Source: Muscardinus avellanarius
Lineage: Eukaryota > Chordata > Mammalia > Rodentia > Gliridae
Reading direction: 5' to 3'
Assembly: GCA_963383645.1 (NCBI GenBank)
Contig: OY726557.1
Location: 125,404,895 to 125,468,894 of the forward strand
DNA: 64,000 bases
Under the pieces are notes generated by a model that did not search any database, had not been told where the DNA came from, and saw only the letters and a program-made list of their open reading frames with translations. Position 1 is the first letter of the stretch; the number at the start of each line of letters is the position of its first letter. The position numbers were made by a program, and so were the translations under genes. This document shows positions 20,481 through 30,720 of the stretch, in pieces.

Positions 20481-21550
20481 TCCATGAGGGAGAGGGATAT
20501 TTAAAGTCTCTTGGGAGCAGTTAGATAAACCATGCAAAGAGCCGGGAAGAAGCCCAGGAAGCCCACAGAGCACAGCCACCCTGGGCGTTTTGGGGCATCC
20601 TGGAGACCCGAGGTTAAGTGAGCGTTCAGGAAGAGCTGCAGAGAGCCAGGTAAGGAGCAGGGGTCCACGTGGCCTAGGTCGGGCCTTGTCCCTCTCGTGC
20701 TGCCCTTCTCAGAGAAGGAGCTGGCCAACCCTTCCATCACCAGGGGCTCCTTGGGATCCCAGGCCAGGGCAGAACCAGGCGAGAGGAAAGGGCCAGCACT
20801 GAAGGCTGAGGGAGCTTGCTCTCATCCTGCTGGGTCGCCTTGCAGAACACAATGGCTGCGGTTCCCATACTCCTGCTCCTCATCCAGTGCTCCTTCAGGA
20901 GCCTATAGAAAAGAACAACCCCAGCTGCTGTGCATAGTGGCTTGTCTTTGGCTGTGTGTCTTAAGCCGAGTCTCTACCCATGAGCTTCTATCATGAGACT
21001 GGTTTGAGTGAGGTCCCTCCTGGGCTGGCCCTTTAGGATCTAGGCTCTGAAATATTTGCGGAATTTCTGAGAAGATTCTCAAAATGATTTCCAAGGTTGT
21101 GCTCCTCTGATGGTGCAATGGCTGGACACTTCCCCCAGGCACGGGGAGCATCCAGCGGGCCGTGGCTAAGGGAGCTGGGTCCCCTGGCCTCAGTCACTGA
21201 GTGCTGCCTCCCTTCTGTCCCCCAACCCAGCTCAACCCAGACTGGCTGCTCGTGGTCTTGGCTTGGAGCTGGGATGCAGGGGGAAGGCTCCTCCATTTGG
21301 TGACCTGGCCTTTGGAAGTGAGCTGGGGGATAGGCCCAAAGCTGTGCTTGGAAGCAGCCATTGACAGCACGCCTCAGTTATGTTTGCATTCTGCAGGTAA
21401 ATTTGTTTTCTTTTGGAGGCCTCTATCTCAGGGTAGCCAACCTTCTCAGTTTGCACATCAGTTTGGCTGGGATGGCTGTAGCATTGAAAGCCTGTGCTGG
21501 GGAAGCTGGGGTGGCTGGTTACCCTATGGGTCAGGAGGAAGAGGGTGTCT
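20481..21550. other. Unique DNA, no gene seen
   Basis: No assignable repeat or exon. Open frames occur on both strands and overlap. Confidence 0.4.
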
Positions 21551-21753
21551 TTTTTTTTGGTACTGGGGATGGAACCTAGGGGCATTCCATCTCCGAGATA
21601 CACCCCCAGTCCTATTTTTTATTCTTTATTTTGAAACAGGGACTCACTGAGTTGCAAAGCAGTTCACTAAATAGCCGAGGTTATCTGTGAACCACGATCT
21701 TGTCTTAGCCTCCCAAATGCTGGGATTATAAGCGTGCACCACCATGCCCAGTT
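21551..21753 (-). mobile_element. B1-ID dimeric SINE
   Basis: Minus-strand dimer with a T-run, GGTACTGGGGATGGAACCTA start and AAGCGTGCACCACCATGCCC end. Confidence 0.9.
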
Positions 21754-21963
21754 GGGAGGTAATGTCTTGAGAGGGAGGGATCAGGCCCACTAGAAGCGGT
21801 TGCTGCCCCTTCCACTCAGCTCCCAGCTGCCAGAGAGAACAGAAGTCAGTGGAGGGCTGAGCTGAGAGGTAAAAGGCCCCGGCCTCAGATGGACGACAGC
21901 TCAAGCCCCATCTGCTTGTGTGTATCAATTTGGCTTTGGCCAAGGTCATTGTCCTTGGCCTGC

Positions 21964-22011
21964 TTCCTTCCCTTCCTTCCTTCCTTCCTTCCTTCCTTCC
22001 TTCCTTCCTTC

Positions 22012-22058
<47 letters not shown>

Positions 22059-22059
22059 T
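21964..22059. repeat. (CCTT)n-(CTTT)n microsatellite
   Basis: About 12 CCTT units followed by about 12 CTTT units, directly at the tail side of the minus-strand SINE at 22,060. Confidence 0.95.
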
Positions 22060-22267
22060 GCGGTACTGGACTGGAACCCAGAGGCACTGTGCCTCCGAGC
22101 TACACCCCCAGCCCTATTTTTTAGTCCTTTTTATGTTTGAAACAGGGTCTCACTGAGTTGCAAAGGGCCTCAGTGAGTAGCTGAGGCTGTCCATGAACCT
22201 TGATGCTTATCCTAGGTCTTGCCTCCCAAATGCTGGGATTAAAAGTGTGTGCCACCGCACCTGGCCT
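22060..22267 (-). mobile_element. B1-ID dimeric SINE
   Basis: Minus-strand dimer from CGGTACTGGACTGGAACCCA to TGTGTGCCACCGCACCTGGC. Confidence 0.88.
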
Positions 22268-22273
22268 GGCCTC

Positions 22274-22425
22274 CTATTCTTATTCTTATCCTTATTCTTA
22301 TTCTTATTCTTATTCTTATTCTTATTCTTATTCTTATTCTTATTCTTATTCTTATTCTTATCCTTATCCTTTTATTCTTATTCTATTATTCTTATTTCTT
22401 TTCCTATTCTTACTCTTATTCATCA
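22274..22425. repeat. (TTATTC)n microsatellite
   Basis: About 150 bp of TTATTC/TTATCC units. It lies between two minus-strand SINEs, on the tail side of the second. Confidence 0.93.
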
Positions 22426-22427
22426 TT

Positions 22428-22626
22428 ATTCTAGGAATCAAGCCTAGGGTATTCTACCTCTGAGCTACACTCCCAGCCCTATTTTATTTTATTCTTATCT
22501 TTGAAACAGGGTCTTTCTAAGTTGCTGAGGGTTTCACTAAGTTGCTGAGGCTGGCCTTGAATCTGTGATCCCCCTGTCTCAGCCTCTCAAGTACTATGAT
22601 CACAGGTGTGTAACACTGAGCCTGGC
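22428..22626 (-). mobile_element. B1-ID dimeric SINE, old copy
   Basis: Minus-strand dimer from TAGGAATCAAGCCTAGGGTA to ATCACAGGTGTGTAACACTG. Confidence 0.82.
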
Positions 22627-22689
22627 TTGACCAAAACCTGAGTCTCAGGGAGACTTGTAAAAGGGGAGAATATTATAAAACCCTATCAC

Positions 22690-22820
22690 AGCCCAGCATG
22701 GTGGTGCATGTTTGTAATCCCAGTATTTGGGAGGCTGAGACAGGTGGATATCAGGTTTGCAGCCAGCCTCAGCAACCTAGTGAGACCTTGTTTCAAAATA
22801 AAGAATAAAAGTAGTGCTAG
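22690..22820 (+). mobile_element. B1-ID SINE lacking its ID half
   Basis: Plus-strand left half plus linker (GCCCAGCATGGTGGTGCATG to AAAATAAAGAATAAAAGTAG). The expected ID-derived half is missing and the LTR-like segment begins soon after. Confidence 0.75.
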
Positions 22821-22849
22821 AGGTGCTGAGATGATATGGTTTTGGGGAA

Positions 22850-23460
22850 ACTGTCCCTGGGGGCCCCTGTTAGGGTCCCAGATACAATTTCCCTCAAACC
22901 ACAACAAAACCCAAAAAACAGAAAAACAAAAAAACTGCAGGTTCTTGTCCTGAGCTAAGGGTAAATACACATTAGCCCGGACTCTTGCTGAAGATTTAAG
23001 GATGTTTATTAAAAAGAAAGAAGTACAGAAGACAGTTGAAGCCCCATGCCATTCATAAATGGCACGGGGTGGGGGGGCGATTTGAGCTAATTCATCATGT
23101 GGTCCACCACGTGGACCGGATTTTTTCTATACCCATGACCTCCATCTTGTTTACATAATTCTGACATACTAAGTGTCCCTGTAAGGTTCCTCCCCTGGCA
23201 AAATGTCTCCTTTCATGAAGGTCGACCCCTCCTCCCATCCTAGTTAGATTATCCAATTATTATGTAAACCTATTTTTAGACGGGAGGATGGGGAAGTCCT
23301 AGTTCCCCTCTCCTATAGACTTGCTAATTACTTCTAGCTAGGTTAATTTACATTGGAATGGTTGCCTGCTTTTTTTGGGCAGAAACCAAGTCCTTTCACC
23401 AATTTTTGAAATATAATAATCAGAGCTTTCTCAAATCTTCCTAGGCCATTCCCAATACTG
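22850..23460 (-). mobile_element. Candidate solitary ERV LTR, antisense
   Basis: About 600 bp that is not SINE or LINE. On the minus strand it has an AATAAA signal at 23,010-23,005, followed by about 140-160 bases rich in T/GTTT and ending near GGGACCCTAACA, like an R-U5 region. An AGATGGAGGTCATGGG-like U3 segment lies further upstream in its own sense. No internal retroviral gene is present. Ends and target-site duplication are not resolved. Confidence 0.5.
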
Positions 23461-23477
23461 GTACACTACCACACCCG

Positions 23478-23676
23478 GCCAAAGAATCCCATTTAATAAT
23501 GGGCAAAGGACTTCAACAGGCATTTCAGATGTACACATGGCCCATAAGCACATCAAAAGACACTTAACATCGCCGCCAGTCATTAGTCATTAGGGAAGTG
23601 CAAGTCAAAATCAGGAGACAGCGCTTTGCACCTACTAGAATGACTATAATAAAAAGGAGAGAAAGAAAATAGGAAT
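23478..23676 (+). mobile_element. L1 ORF2 end fragment, part 1
   Basis: AATGGGCAAAGGACTTCAAC, AAGTGCAAGTCAAAATCAGG and AATGACTATAATAAAAAGGA match the sense of an ancient L1 near the ORF2 C-terminus. Broken by later SINE insertions. Confidence 0.82.
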
Positions 23677-23757
23677 GGGGATGCCACTCATTGGTAGAGA
23701 ACTTGCTTAGTGTGCACAAGACCTGGGGTTGGATCTCTAGCACCACAAAAGGATAAA
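23677..23757 (+). mobile_element. Monomeric ID-type SINE inside L1
   Basis: Stand-alone tRNA-like unit: GGGATGCCACTCATTGGTAG (A-box side), a TTGCTTAGTGTGCACAAGAC anticodon-arm-like middle, and GGGGTTGGATCTCTAGCACC (B-box side). A transposed SINE, not a tRNA gene. Confidence 0.8.
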
Positions 23758-23866
23758 ACAGAAAATAGCAAATGTTGGCCGGGTTGTGGAAAAAATGGAA
23801 TCCTTGTACATTGCTGATGGAAATATAAAATGGCAACTGTGGTAAAAAACAGTCTGATGATTCCTC
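23758..23866 (+). mobile_element. L1 ORF2 end fragment, part 2
   Basis: ATTGCTGATGGAAATATAAA, AACAGTCTGATGATTCCTCC: direct continuation of the L1 interrupted by the ID unit. Confidence 0.85.
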
Positions 23867-23881
23867 CAAAAGTTAAACTTG

Positions 23882-24085
23882 AGCCGGGCGTAGTGGCGCA
23901 CGCTTGTAAGCCCCACACTTGGGAGGCGGAGACAGGAGGATTGCGCAGGTTCGAAGCCAGCTGCGCTGGCGTAAAAGACCCTGTTTCCAAAAATAAAATA
24001 GGTCTGGGAGTGTAGCCCAGAGGTAGAAGGGCTTCCAGGAACCCCAGTACCACCAAATAAATAAATAAATAAATAAATAAACAAA
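23882..24085 (+). mobile_element. B1-ID dimeric SINE, variant-B-box subfamily, plus-strand copy
   Basis: GCCGGGCGTAGTGGCGCACG start, left-half B box GGTTCGAAGCC intact, right half AGAAGGGCTTCCAGGAACCC in place of the usual B-box region, AAAT-rich tail. Exact 15-bp duplication CAAAAGTTAAACTTG at 23,867-23,881 and 24,086-24,100. It splits the L1. Confidence 0.95.
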
Positions 24086-24100
24086 CAAAAGTTAAACTTG

Positions 24101-24505
24101 GAGTTACTTAGACTATAACCCCACAATTCCACTACTAGTCATAGACCTGAAAAGAATTGAAAACAGGAATGTAACAGATAATAATGTACACCAGTGTTTA
24201 TCTGCAGCCCAAAGGTAGAAATAACCCAAGTGGCTCCGGGTGTGGCAAAATGTGGTACATACGTACAGTGGAATATTACTGACCCATAAAAAGGACTGAG
24301 ATTCTGATACATGCTGTGGCACAGTTGAACCCTAAAATCATGAGTGAAACAGACACAAAAAGATAAATGTAAAAGAAGATCTAGAGGAGTCAAATTAATA
24401 GATAAAGTAGACGAGAAGTTACCTGGGGTTGAGGGGAGGACAGAATGTGAAATTATTGCTTAGTGGGTAGAGTATCTGTTTGGGAAGATAAAAAGGATTT
24501 GGAAA
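24101..24505 (+). mobile_element. L1 ORF2 end and 3' UTR, part 3
   Basis: CCACAATTCCACTACTAGTC, AATGTGGTACATACGTACAG and GGAATATTACTGACCCATAA continue the L1 to its 3' region. ORF2 is not open. Confidence 0.85.
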
Positions 24506-24508
24506 TAG

Positions 24509-24796
24509 CTAAGGTGGTGCACACTTGCACCCTCTGCAACTTAGTGAGACCTTGTTTCAAAATAAAGAATAAAAAATAGAGTTGGGAAGCCAGGCATGGT
24601 GGCACACGCTTGTAATCCCAGCATTCAAGAGGCTGAGACAGGAGGATCGCGGTTCATGGCCAGCCTCAGCTACTTAGTGAACCCTTTGCAACTCAGTGAG
24701 ACCCTGTTTCAAACTAACAAATAAAAAAATAGGGCTGGGGGTGCAGCTCGGAGGTAGAATGCCCCTGGGTTCCATCCCTAGTACTGCAAAAAAGGA
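24509..24796 (+). mobile_element. SINE fragment followed by a full B1-ID SINE
   Basis: 24,509-24,588 has only the middle of a dimer. 24,589-24,796 is complete, from GCCAGGCATGGTGGCACACG through GGGTGCAGCTCGGAGGTAGA to GGGTTCCATCCCTAGTACTG. Confidence 0.85.
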
Positions 24797-25604
24797 CACA
24801 TTTTATATCATAATATATATTTATTTGTAAAAATATATTCTACCACCAAAAAAAGGACAACAGAGAAGGGTGAGGTATAACTGTTTAATTTCTCGTGTAA
24901 AATTAGATTGAACCCTGAGAACCAGGCCAAACAAATGAAAAACCAGACCTCTTTCCAGTTCAAACCCAGTAACTAAATGAAGGTAGGATCTGCGTTAGCT
25001 TCTACTCTGACTGAGGCCTGGGGCCCCAGGGCACAGAGCTACCGGGCTGATGACACAAACCCGCAGACAAAGATCACGAATGCTGCTTGCTTTTGGCGGA
25101 GACGCTGGAGCCAGGCACCCACAAAACACGCATGCAATGGGTGTTTACCAAGCACCCAGCACATGCCAGGTACTGCATACATATGGTAAACAGAGAGTTA
25201 TCGGCCTGGGTGACTTGTTCTTGTCGCCTCCTCTGAGGAGAGGTAGCCTAGAGCACTGCACCATGGTTTGGAGGGAAAAGCCTGTGAATGGCAAAGCATC
25301 CAACAGGGGTGGCATGGCGTCACCATCAGTACCCATCACTAGGAATTTACTGGGTCCTCTTGACATATGACAGCCACGGCAGCCTCCAGCTCACGGCCTG
25401 GGGAAGCAGCCAGGGGCCTCGAGTGTGGGGAGAAGTTTCCAGGAGAGAGCAAGGAAGACCCGCCAGCACAGGCAGGTTCCAAGGCGCAGGCTGCCACCCA
25501 CAGGTGTCTGGATGTAGGCTTTAATCCCCTGGAGCGCACTGGCTTCTTCCCTCACTCCACCTGTGTAGGGGGGCCTTTGCTCATGATCTCACACACAATT
25601 TATT
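24797..25604. other. Unique DNA, no gene seen
   Basis: 25,130-25,190 has a weak L2/MIR resemblance (TTACCAAGCACCCAGCACAT, GCCAGGTACTGCATACATAT). No exon supported. Confidence 0.4.
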
Positions 25605-25619
25605 TAAAGTACCCCTCTC

Positions 25620-25853
25620 ACCAGGCATGGTGGCGCACGCTTGTAATCCCCGCGCTTGGGAGGCTGAGACAGGAGGATCGTGCAGGTTCGAAGCCAGCCT
25701 CAGCTACTGAGTGAGGCTCTCGGCAACTTAGTGAGACCCTGTTTCCAAATAAAATATAAAATAGGTCTGGGAGGATAGCCCGGAGGTAGAAAGCCTCTGG
25801 GTTCCATCCCCAGTACCACCTAAATAAATAAATAAATAAATAAAATAAAAAAT
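25620..25853 (+). mobile_element. B1-ID dimeric SINE, intact-B-box sister subfamily
   Basis: Shares the AAATAGGTCTGGGAG-type linker of the variant subfamily but keeps GGGTTCCATCCCCAGTACC. AAAT-rich tail. Near-exact target-site duplication TAAAGTACCC(C)TCTC at about 25,605-25,619 and 25,854-25,868. Confidence 0.9.
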
Positions 25854-25934
25854 AAAGTACCCTCTCTGTCTATTCACTGCTATCCAACCTTCAAAGCCTG
25901 TTTGTAGGAGGCAGGGTTTCAAATGGGAAAAGTC

Positions 25935-26030
25935 TGGAAGCAGATGGTTCTAGATTTCCATCCAAACTTATTAGCTGTGTGGCTTGGGCCTTTGCCATCT
26001 GTAAAAATGGGGATAGTGCCCTCATTCCAA
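25935..26030 (+). mobile_element. MIR SINE fragment
   Basis: CCAAACTTATTAGCTGTGTG, GCTTGGGCCTTTGCCATCTG, TAAAAATGGGGATAGTGCCC is the MIR core in sense. Confidence 0.75.
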
Positions 26031-26725
26031 GCCGGCACAACCCGAGGTCACGAGTGGCAAGGGTTTGGTGCCCGCCCCCAGGACTCTCCCCTGAGCCCTG
26101 CAGCTGCTTGGTCTTTCCCCCCTCTGGCGGGATCATCCCTATTAGCCTTGCTCAGACAGTGGTGGCTCTTCCCTGCCCGGTAATGTTTCTCGCGGTGAGA
26201 CACCCCGTGTCCTGCTGTGTAGCGCTTTTGATGTGATGTCACCTGCCTTGCTTTTTTTACTCGTCTACCCCCATCCCTGAAGCTGTGTGTGTCTCCACAG
26301 AGAGCAAACCTCGCCATCCTCTGTCTCCCTCCATGGTGGCTAGCACAGTGGGTGCTAAATAAATTGAGACTACACTGGAGGAAAATGGAGGGTCCGCAGG
26401 CAACAGAGGGGAACCCGCAGGAGAGAACACACTGGGCTGAGTCATGGGCCATTCATGGTCTCCCCTCTGGAATCACTGCCCCTGCCCATACTGGCACTTA
26501 ATGAGCACTCCATTCACTGAATGAATGCGCTCTGCAGATGCCGCTGGCTCGTTAAGGTCAACGCTGGGGTGGCTAATCCCGGAAAACGGTTGATATGGAA
26601 AAAAAAAATCATCTCTTTTGTGAATTTTAGAATGGGAAGGGAAACCATGTTTATCGTCTTAGTGTAGTGTAACCATTAAAAAAGAGTTGATATAAGAAAG
26701 TTAATTTTAAAAAGTGGAGCCAAGC
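26031..26725. other. Unique DNA, no gene seen
   Basis: Open frames lack support. A weak L2-like end (ACTGGCACTTAATGAGCAC, CACTGAATGAATGCG) lies at about 26,490-26,530. Confidence 0.4.
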
Positions 26726-26920
26726 CAGGCGTGGTGGCGCACGCTTGTAATCCCCGCACTTGGGAGGCTGAGACAGGAGGATCGCACAGGTTCTCTGCAA
26801 CTCAGTGGGACCCTGTTTCCAAATAAAATATAAAATAGGTCTGGGAGTGTAGCCCGGAGGTAGAAATGCCCCTGGGGTCCATCCCCAGTACCACCAAAAA
26901 AAAAAAAAAAAAAAAAGAAA
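26726..26920 (+). mobile_element. B1-ID dimeric SINE with internal deletion
   Basis: Starts GCCAGGCGTGGTGGCGCACG, lacks about 40 bp of the middle (GCACAGGTTCTCTGCAACTC junction), keeps GTCTGGGAGTGTAGCCCGGA and ends in an A-run. AAAAGTGGAG repeats flank it. Confidence 0.88.
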
Positions 26921-26933
26921 AAGTGGAGAGCCA

Positions 26934-27053
26934 AGCTGGGCATGGTAGCACATGCTTGTAATCCCAGCATTTGGGAGGCTGAGACAGAAAGATCTGGGTT
27001 CTTAGACAGCCTCAGCAACTTAGTGAGGCCCTGTTTAAAAATAAAGAAAAAAA
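26934..27053 (+). mobile_element. Outer SINE of a nested pair, left part
   Basis: Left half of a B1-ID dimer. Its linker TAAAAATAAAGAAAAAAA (27,036-27,053) is the target site of the next SINE. It resumes at 27,273. Confidence 0.9.
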
Positions 27054-27272
27054 GCTGGGTGTGGTGGCGCAAGCTTGTAATCCCTGCGCTTGGGAGGCTG
27101 AGACAGGAGGATCACACAGGTTCAAAGCCAGCCTCAGCTACTTAGTGAGGCTCTCAGCAACTTAGTGAGACCCTGTTTCCAAATAAAGTATAAAAAATAG
27201 GTCTGGGAGTGTAGCCCAGAGGTAGAAAGCCCCTGGGTTCCACCCCCAGTACCACACACACACAAAAAAAAG
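27054..27272 (+). mobile_element. Inner SINE of a nested pair
   Basis: Complete intact-B-box B1-ID dimer (GCTGGGTGTGGTGGCGCAAG to CCAGTACCACACACACAC) inserted into the linker of an older SINE, with an exact 18-bp duplication at 27,036-27,053 and 27,273-27,290. Confidence 0.93.
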
Positions 27273-27379
27273 TAAAAATAAAGAAAAAAAATAGGGCTGG
27301 GATGCATCTCAGAGGTAGAATGCCCCTAGGCTTCATCCCCAATACCACAAAAAATAAAATAAAATAAAATAAAATAAAA
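27273..27379 (+). mobile_element. Outer SINE of a nested pair, right part, with (AAAAT)n tail
   Basis: ID-derived half ATAGGGCTGGGATGCATCTC and an AAAAT pentamer tail from about 27,350. Confidence 0.88.
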
Positions 27380-27451
27380 CTGGAGCCAAAGTCTTAAGAG
27401 CATAGCTCACCCTCCCTTAGGGAGAAGTGACCCTTTAGAAATTGCTAAAAT

Positions 27452-27656
27452 GGGCCAGGCATGGTGGTGCATGCTTGTAATCCCAGCATTTGGGAGGCTG
27501 AGACAGGAGGATTGCACAGATTTGCAGCCAGCCTCAGCTACTTAAAGGAGGCCCTTTGCAACTCAGCGAGACCCTGTTTCAAAATAAAGAATAAAAGTAG
27601 GACCGGAGGTGTGGGTTGGAGGTAGAATGCCCTGGGTTCCATCCCCAGTACCCCCC
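27452..27656 (+). mobile_element. B1-ID dimeric SINE
   Basis: GGCCAGGCATGGTGGTGCAT to GGGTTCCATCCCCAGTACCC, followed by the GAAA repeat. Confidence 0.9.
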
Positions 27657-27659
27657 CAA

Positions 27660-27699
<40 letters not shown>
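27657..27699. repeat. (GAAA)n microsatellite at a SINE tail
   Basis: About 10 AAAG/GAAA units directly after the plus-strand SINE. Confidence 0.95.
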
Positions 27700-27719
27700 G
27701 TATTGCTTCATTCTTTCCA

Positions 27720-27722
<3 letters not shown>

Positions 27723-27769
<47 letters not shown>
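27723..27769. repeat. (GT)23 microsatellite
   Basis: Pure GT repeat on the tail side of the minus-strand SINE at 27,771. Confidence 0.95.
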
Positions 27770-27770
<1 letters not shown>

Positions 27771-27771
<1 letters not shown>

Positions 27772-27970
27772 GTGGGGATTAAGGACTGAACCCAGCATAT
27801 TCTGTCTCTGAGCTATACTCCCCATCCATTTTTATTTTTTGTTTTGAAGCAGGGTCTTGTTAGGTTGCCAAGGGTCTTGCAAAGTTGCTGAGGCTGTCCT
27901 TGAACCTGTGATCCTCCTGTCTCAGCCTCCCAAGTATCGAGACTGTAGGCATGTGTCACCACGCCCAGCT
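27771..27970 (-). mobile_element. B1-ID dimeric SINE
   Basis: Minus-strand dimer from ATTAAGGACTGAACCCAGCA to GGCATGTGTCACCACGCCCA. Confidence 0.85.
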
Positions 27971-28006
27971 CTCTATCCAATTTGGACTGACCTTCCTTTT
28001 TCCTCT

Positions 28007-28210
28007 TTTTTGTGGTACTGGGGATGGGACCTGTGGGTGTTCTGCCCCTGAGCTACACACCCCCAGCCCCATTTTATTTTATTTTATTTTTGAAACAGAG
28101 TCTCACTGAGTTTCTGAGGGCCTTGCTAAGTTGCTGAGGCTGGCCTTAAACCCGTGATCCTCCTGTCTTACTTAGCACCTCAGCACTGGGATTACAGGCA
28201 TGCGACAGCT
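28007..28210 (-). mobile_element. B1-ID dimeric SINE
   Basis: Minus-strand dimer from TGTGGTACTGGGGATGGGAC to GGGATTACAGGCATGCGACA. Confidence 0.87.
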
Positions 28211-28224
28211 TTTCTTTGTGGGGT

Positions 28225-28335
28225 GCATTAGAACCTCTCAGGGGCTGAAGGGCTGGGGAAAGCTTTCTCAAAGATGCTGCTACCCTCCAGCCCATTCTGA
28301 TGGTTTAGATCACTTCTGAACTCTTCCACCCCCAC
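28225..28335. mobile_element. MER5-like DNA transposon relic
   Basis: GGGTGCATTAGAACCTCTCA, GGGGCTGAAGGGCTGG, CCCATTCTGATGGTTTAGAT resemble the MER5 order. Weak. Confidence 0.4.
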
Positions 28336-29042
28336 CAGAGAATCACCACTACAAGGATTCATAGTGACGTATAAGAGCTCACTGCAACCCTCAGGAGTTT
28401 GTTGCGTCAAAAAGGTTGAGAGTCACAGCTAACCATGACTTGTTCTTTATTTTGTAATGTTGTCATTGCCAAATCAGCTAGAGAGACTTGTGGAGTCAGA
28501 ATCTCCCGAGAGGTAACTCTTTCTGAGGATGGAGGCTAAATGCTTTGCAGCATAAGAAGAGTTCCTGTGCCCAGGAACTTTGGTCCTTACCTCAAACCCT
28601 TGTTCTGTTAACTCAGGAGTAATCAACACTCTTAGGGAGATTAACTTTATCAAGTAACTGCAGCCACAGGTACCTGGATAATTCATAGCCAATGGTTAGT
28701 TTCTGCCTCAAATTTCTGGGTCACCGGAGCTGTGTAAGATCCTATTCTGGACAGTGTTATGAGACCCAACTAGTGCACCGTCTGTCCTCTCTCTCTTTTT
28801 CCTATAAAGAAGCATGAGCTTGATGCACTTGGAATGGAGCCCCATTTGGAGGGGACAACAGCCTGCAAGAACAGTCCTTGAATTTTCTGAGTCCTAGTAT
28901 TGCATGCTGCTCCTTGCCAGGGACAAGACGCAGCAGAAGTTGCTGCTGTGTCTTGGTTTAATTGGAAGGCAATCTTGTGCACGAAAGTCCACATCAACCC
29001 TGGGCTAAAGAAGGTTGCATTTTTTTGCTATCTCTCTCTCTA
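28336..29042. other. Unique DNA, no gene seen
   Basis: 28,440-28,700 is moderately AT-rich without a recognised repeat and could be conserved non-coding sequence. No exon supported. Confidence 0.35.
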
Positions 29043-29257
29043 TTTTTTTCCTTTGTGCTGGAGCCCGAACCCAGGGCTAGTCTTCCTCTGAGCCACACTC
29101 CCAGCTCTATTTTATTTTATTTTTAATTTTTAAACAGGGTCTCACTAAGTTGCTGAGAGCTTGCTAAGCTGCTAGACTGGCCTCACAAGCCTGTGATCCT
29201 CCTGTCTCAGCCTCCTAAGTACTGGGACTATAGTTGCGCACCACTGTGCCTGTCTTG
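29043..29257 (-). mobile_element. B1-ID dimeric SINE
   Basis: Minus-strand dimer from CTTTGTGCTGGAGCCCGAAC to GTTGCGCACCACTGTGCCTG. Confidence 0.85.
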
Positions 29258-29327
29258 ATTTTTCTTTTCTTTTCTTTTCTTTCTTTTTTCTCTTCTTTCT
29301 TTCTTTCTTTCTTTTTTTTTTTTTTTG
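29258..29327. repeat. (CTTTT)n / (CTTT)n tract
   Basis: T-rich pyrimidine repeat. Here it lies on the head side of the SINE, unlike most cases in the window. Confidence 0.9.
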
Positions 29328-30720
29328 GCCTCATTTTCTGCACTTTGGTTGGACTGAAAGGTAGAGGTGCATGTAAACCCTTGCTTCTTCTATTGTGTTT
29401 GGAACAGGGTCTGCTGAGCATCCTCTGCCAGCCTTGGCCAATTGAGTGCCACCTTTATGCTTTCAGCCTCTCTTAGAGTCATGGCTCATGATAAGACATC
29501 CTTGGGCTGCAGATGGCCATGGGAGGAATTCCCCCAGAAGTGCCCCCATTGAAATTCTAAGCGCACACACATAAACAAGCAAAACCAAGGGGAACAAGCC
29601 GGGTCCTGTCCTGCTCCCCCAACTATCCTTAGAGAAAGCTTAGCAGTTCTTTATAGTCTCCATTTGACAAATATTTGCATAATAATTTAGATAGATGTAG
29701 TCCTTCTCTTCAAAGAAATCAGCATCTGTGGGGCTGGGGGATCTTTTCCAGGAAGCCTCCTTCCCACATCCCTTCTTTGCTGCTGTAAGCCAGTTCTCAC
29801 CATCCCAGCCATCCGTGACAACTCCAATGTGTATTCTGTCTTCCAGAGTTGGACTGAAATCTGGGAGCCTGCTTTCCCTCCTTCTCATTCATTCATTCTC
29901 TGAATGATGGAGTAATCACCCTCTCTGTTGTTGATAGTGTCCTTTGTACTTCCCAAAGTGCCCGTGTTCAGGCAATAACTTAAATATTCAGCTGGTCTCT
30001 AACCCATCAGAGGCCAAAGGCTGCCTGTGCCTGGCATGCCCCAGCACCCCTGCCTCCACCTCCTGCTGGGTTACTGAGATCGCCTTCTCTCTGGCATCCT
30101 TACTTGTGTGTCTTCTGATTCATCCTGCAAATCATTATATGATTAATTCTCTCAAAATAAAGTATTTCACTGCCCTGCCGTCGGATCCTCGATGCTGAGG
30201 GGATACTATCAATCCTTTGCTTGGGTGGATGGTGTTCCCTCCTCTGGTTTCTCAGCATGAAATCTCATTTCCAGTCTAACCAGTCGATGTGCTTGCTGTC
30301 CCTGGACCCTGCCCTGTGATGGCCACCTGTGAACATTTGTCCCTGAAGGACCACTCCCCTGGGCCATTCCCGTAGATGTGAATGTGAAGCTGCATCCTTC
30401 AAGCCCAGCATCTACTTCTGCCTTGTGAGCTGAGCTCTGTGAGCAGCCCGTCCCGCAGCACCCTCCTCTGAACTCCTCGGCCTGGAGCGATTATTGTCTG
30501 CACCACTCATTTGGCATCTAATCATGTATTGCTTCATGACTTTTCACATATTGCTATCTTGAACCAGGGCAGAAAGTCTTTGCAGCAATTGCACTTTTCA
30601 TTCTCATATGTCTGGGTCCCCAGGGGAACTGCAGGGAACAGGGGCCCTGCCTTCCACACCCTTCTGTTCCTCATGGTCCCACCAATGCCTCGGAGGTAGA
30701 AAATAAATACTTAATAGATC
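29328..30720. other. Unique DNA, no gene seen
   Basis: No SINE or LINE assigned. Short open frames only. Two AATAAA occurrences (about 30,157 and 30,703) have no associated gene. Confidence 0.35.

Noticed and set aside
23677..23757. Possible tRNA gene
   Set aside because: The tRNA-like sequence is a monomeric ID-type SINE inserted in an L1, with decayed arms. The many similar units in the window are SINE halves.
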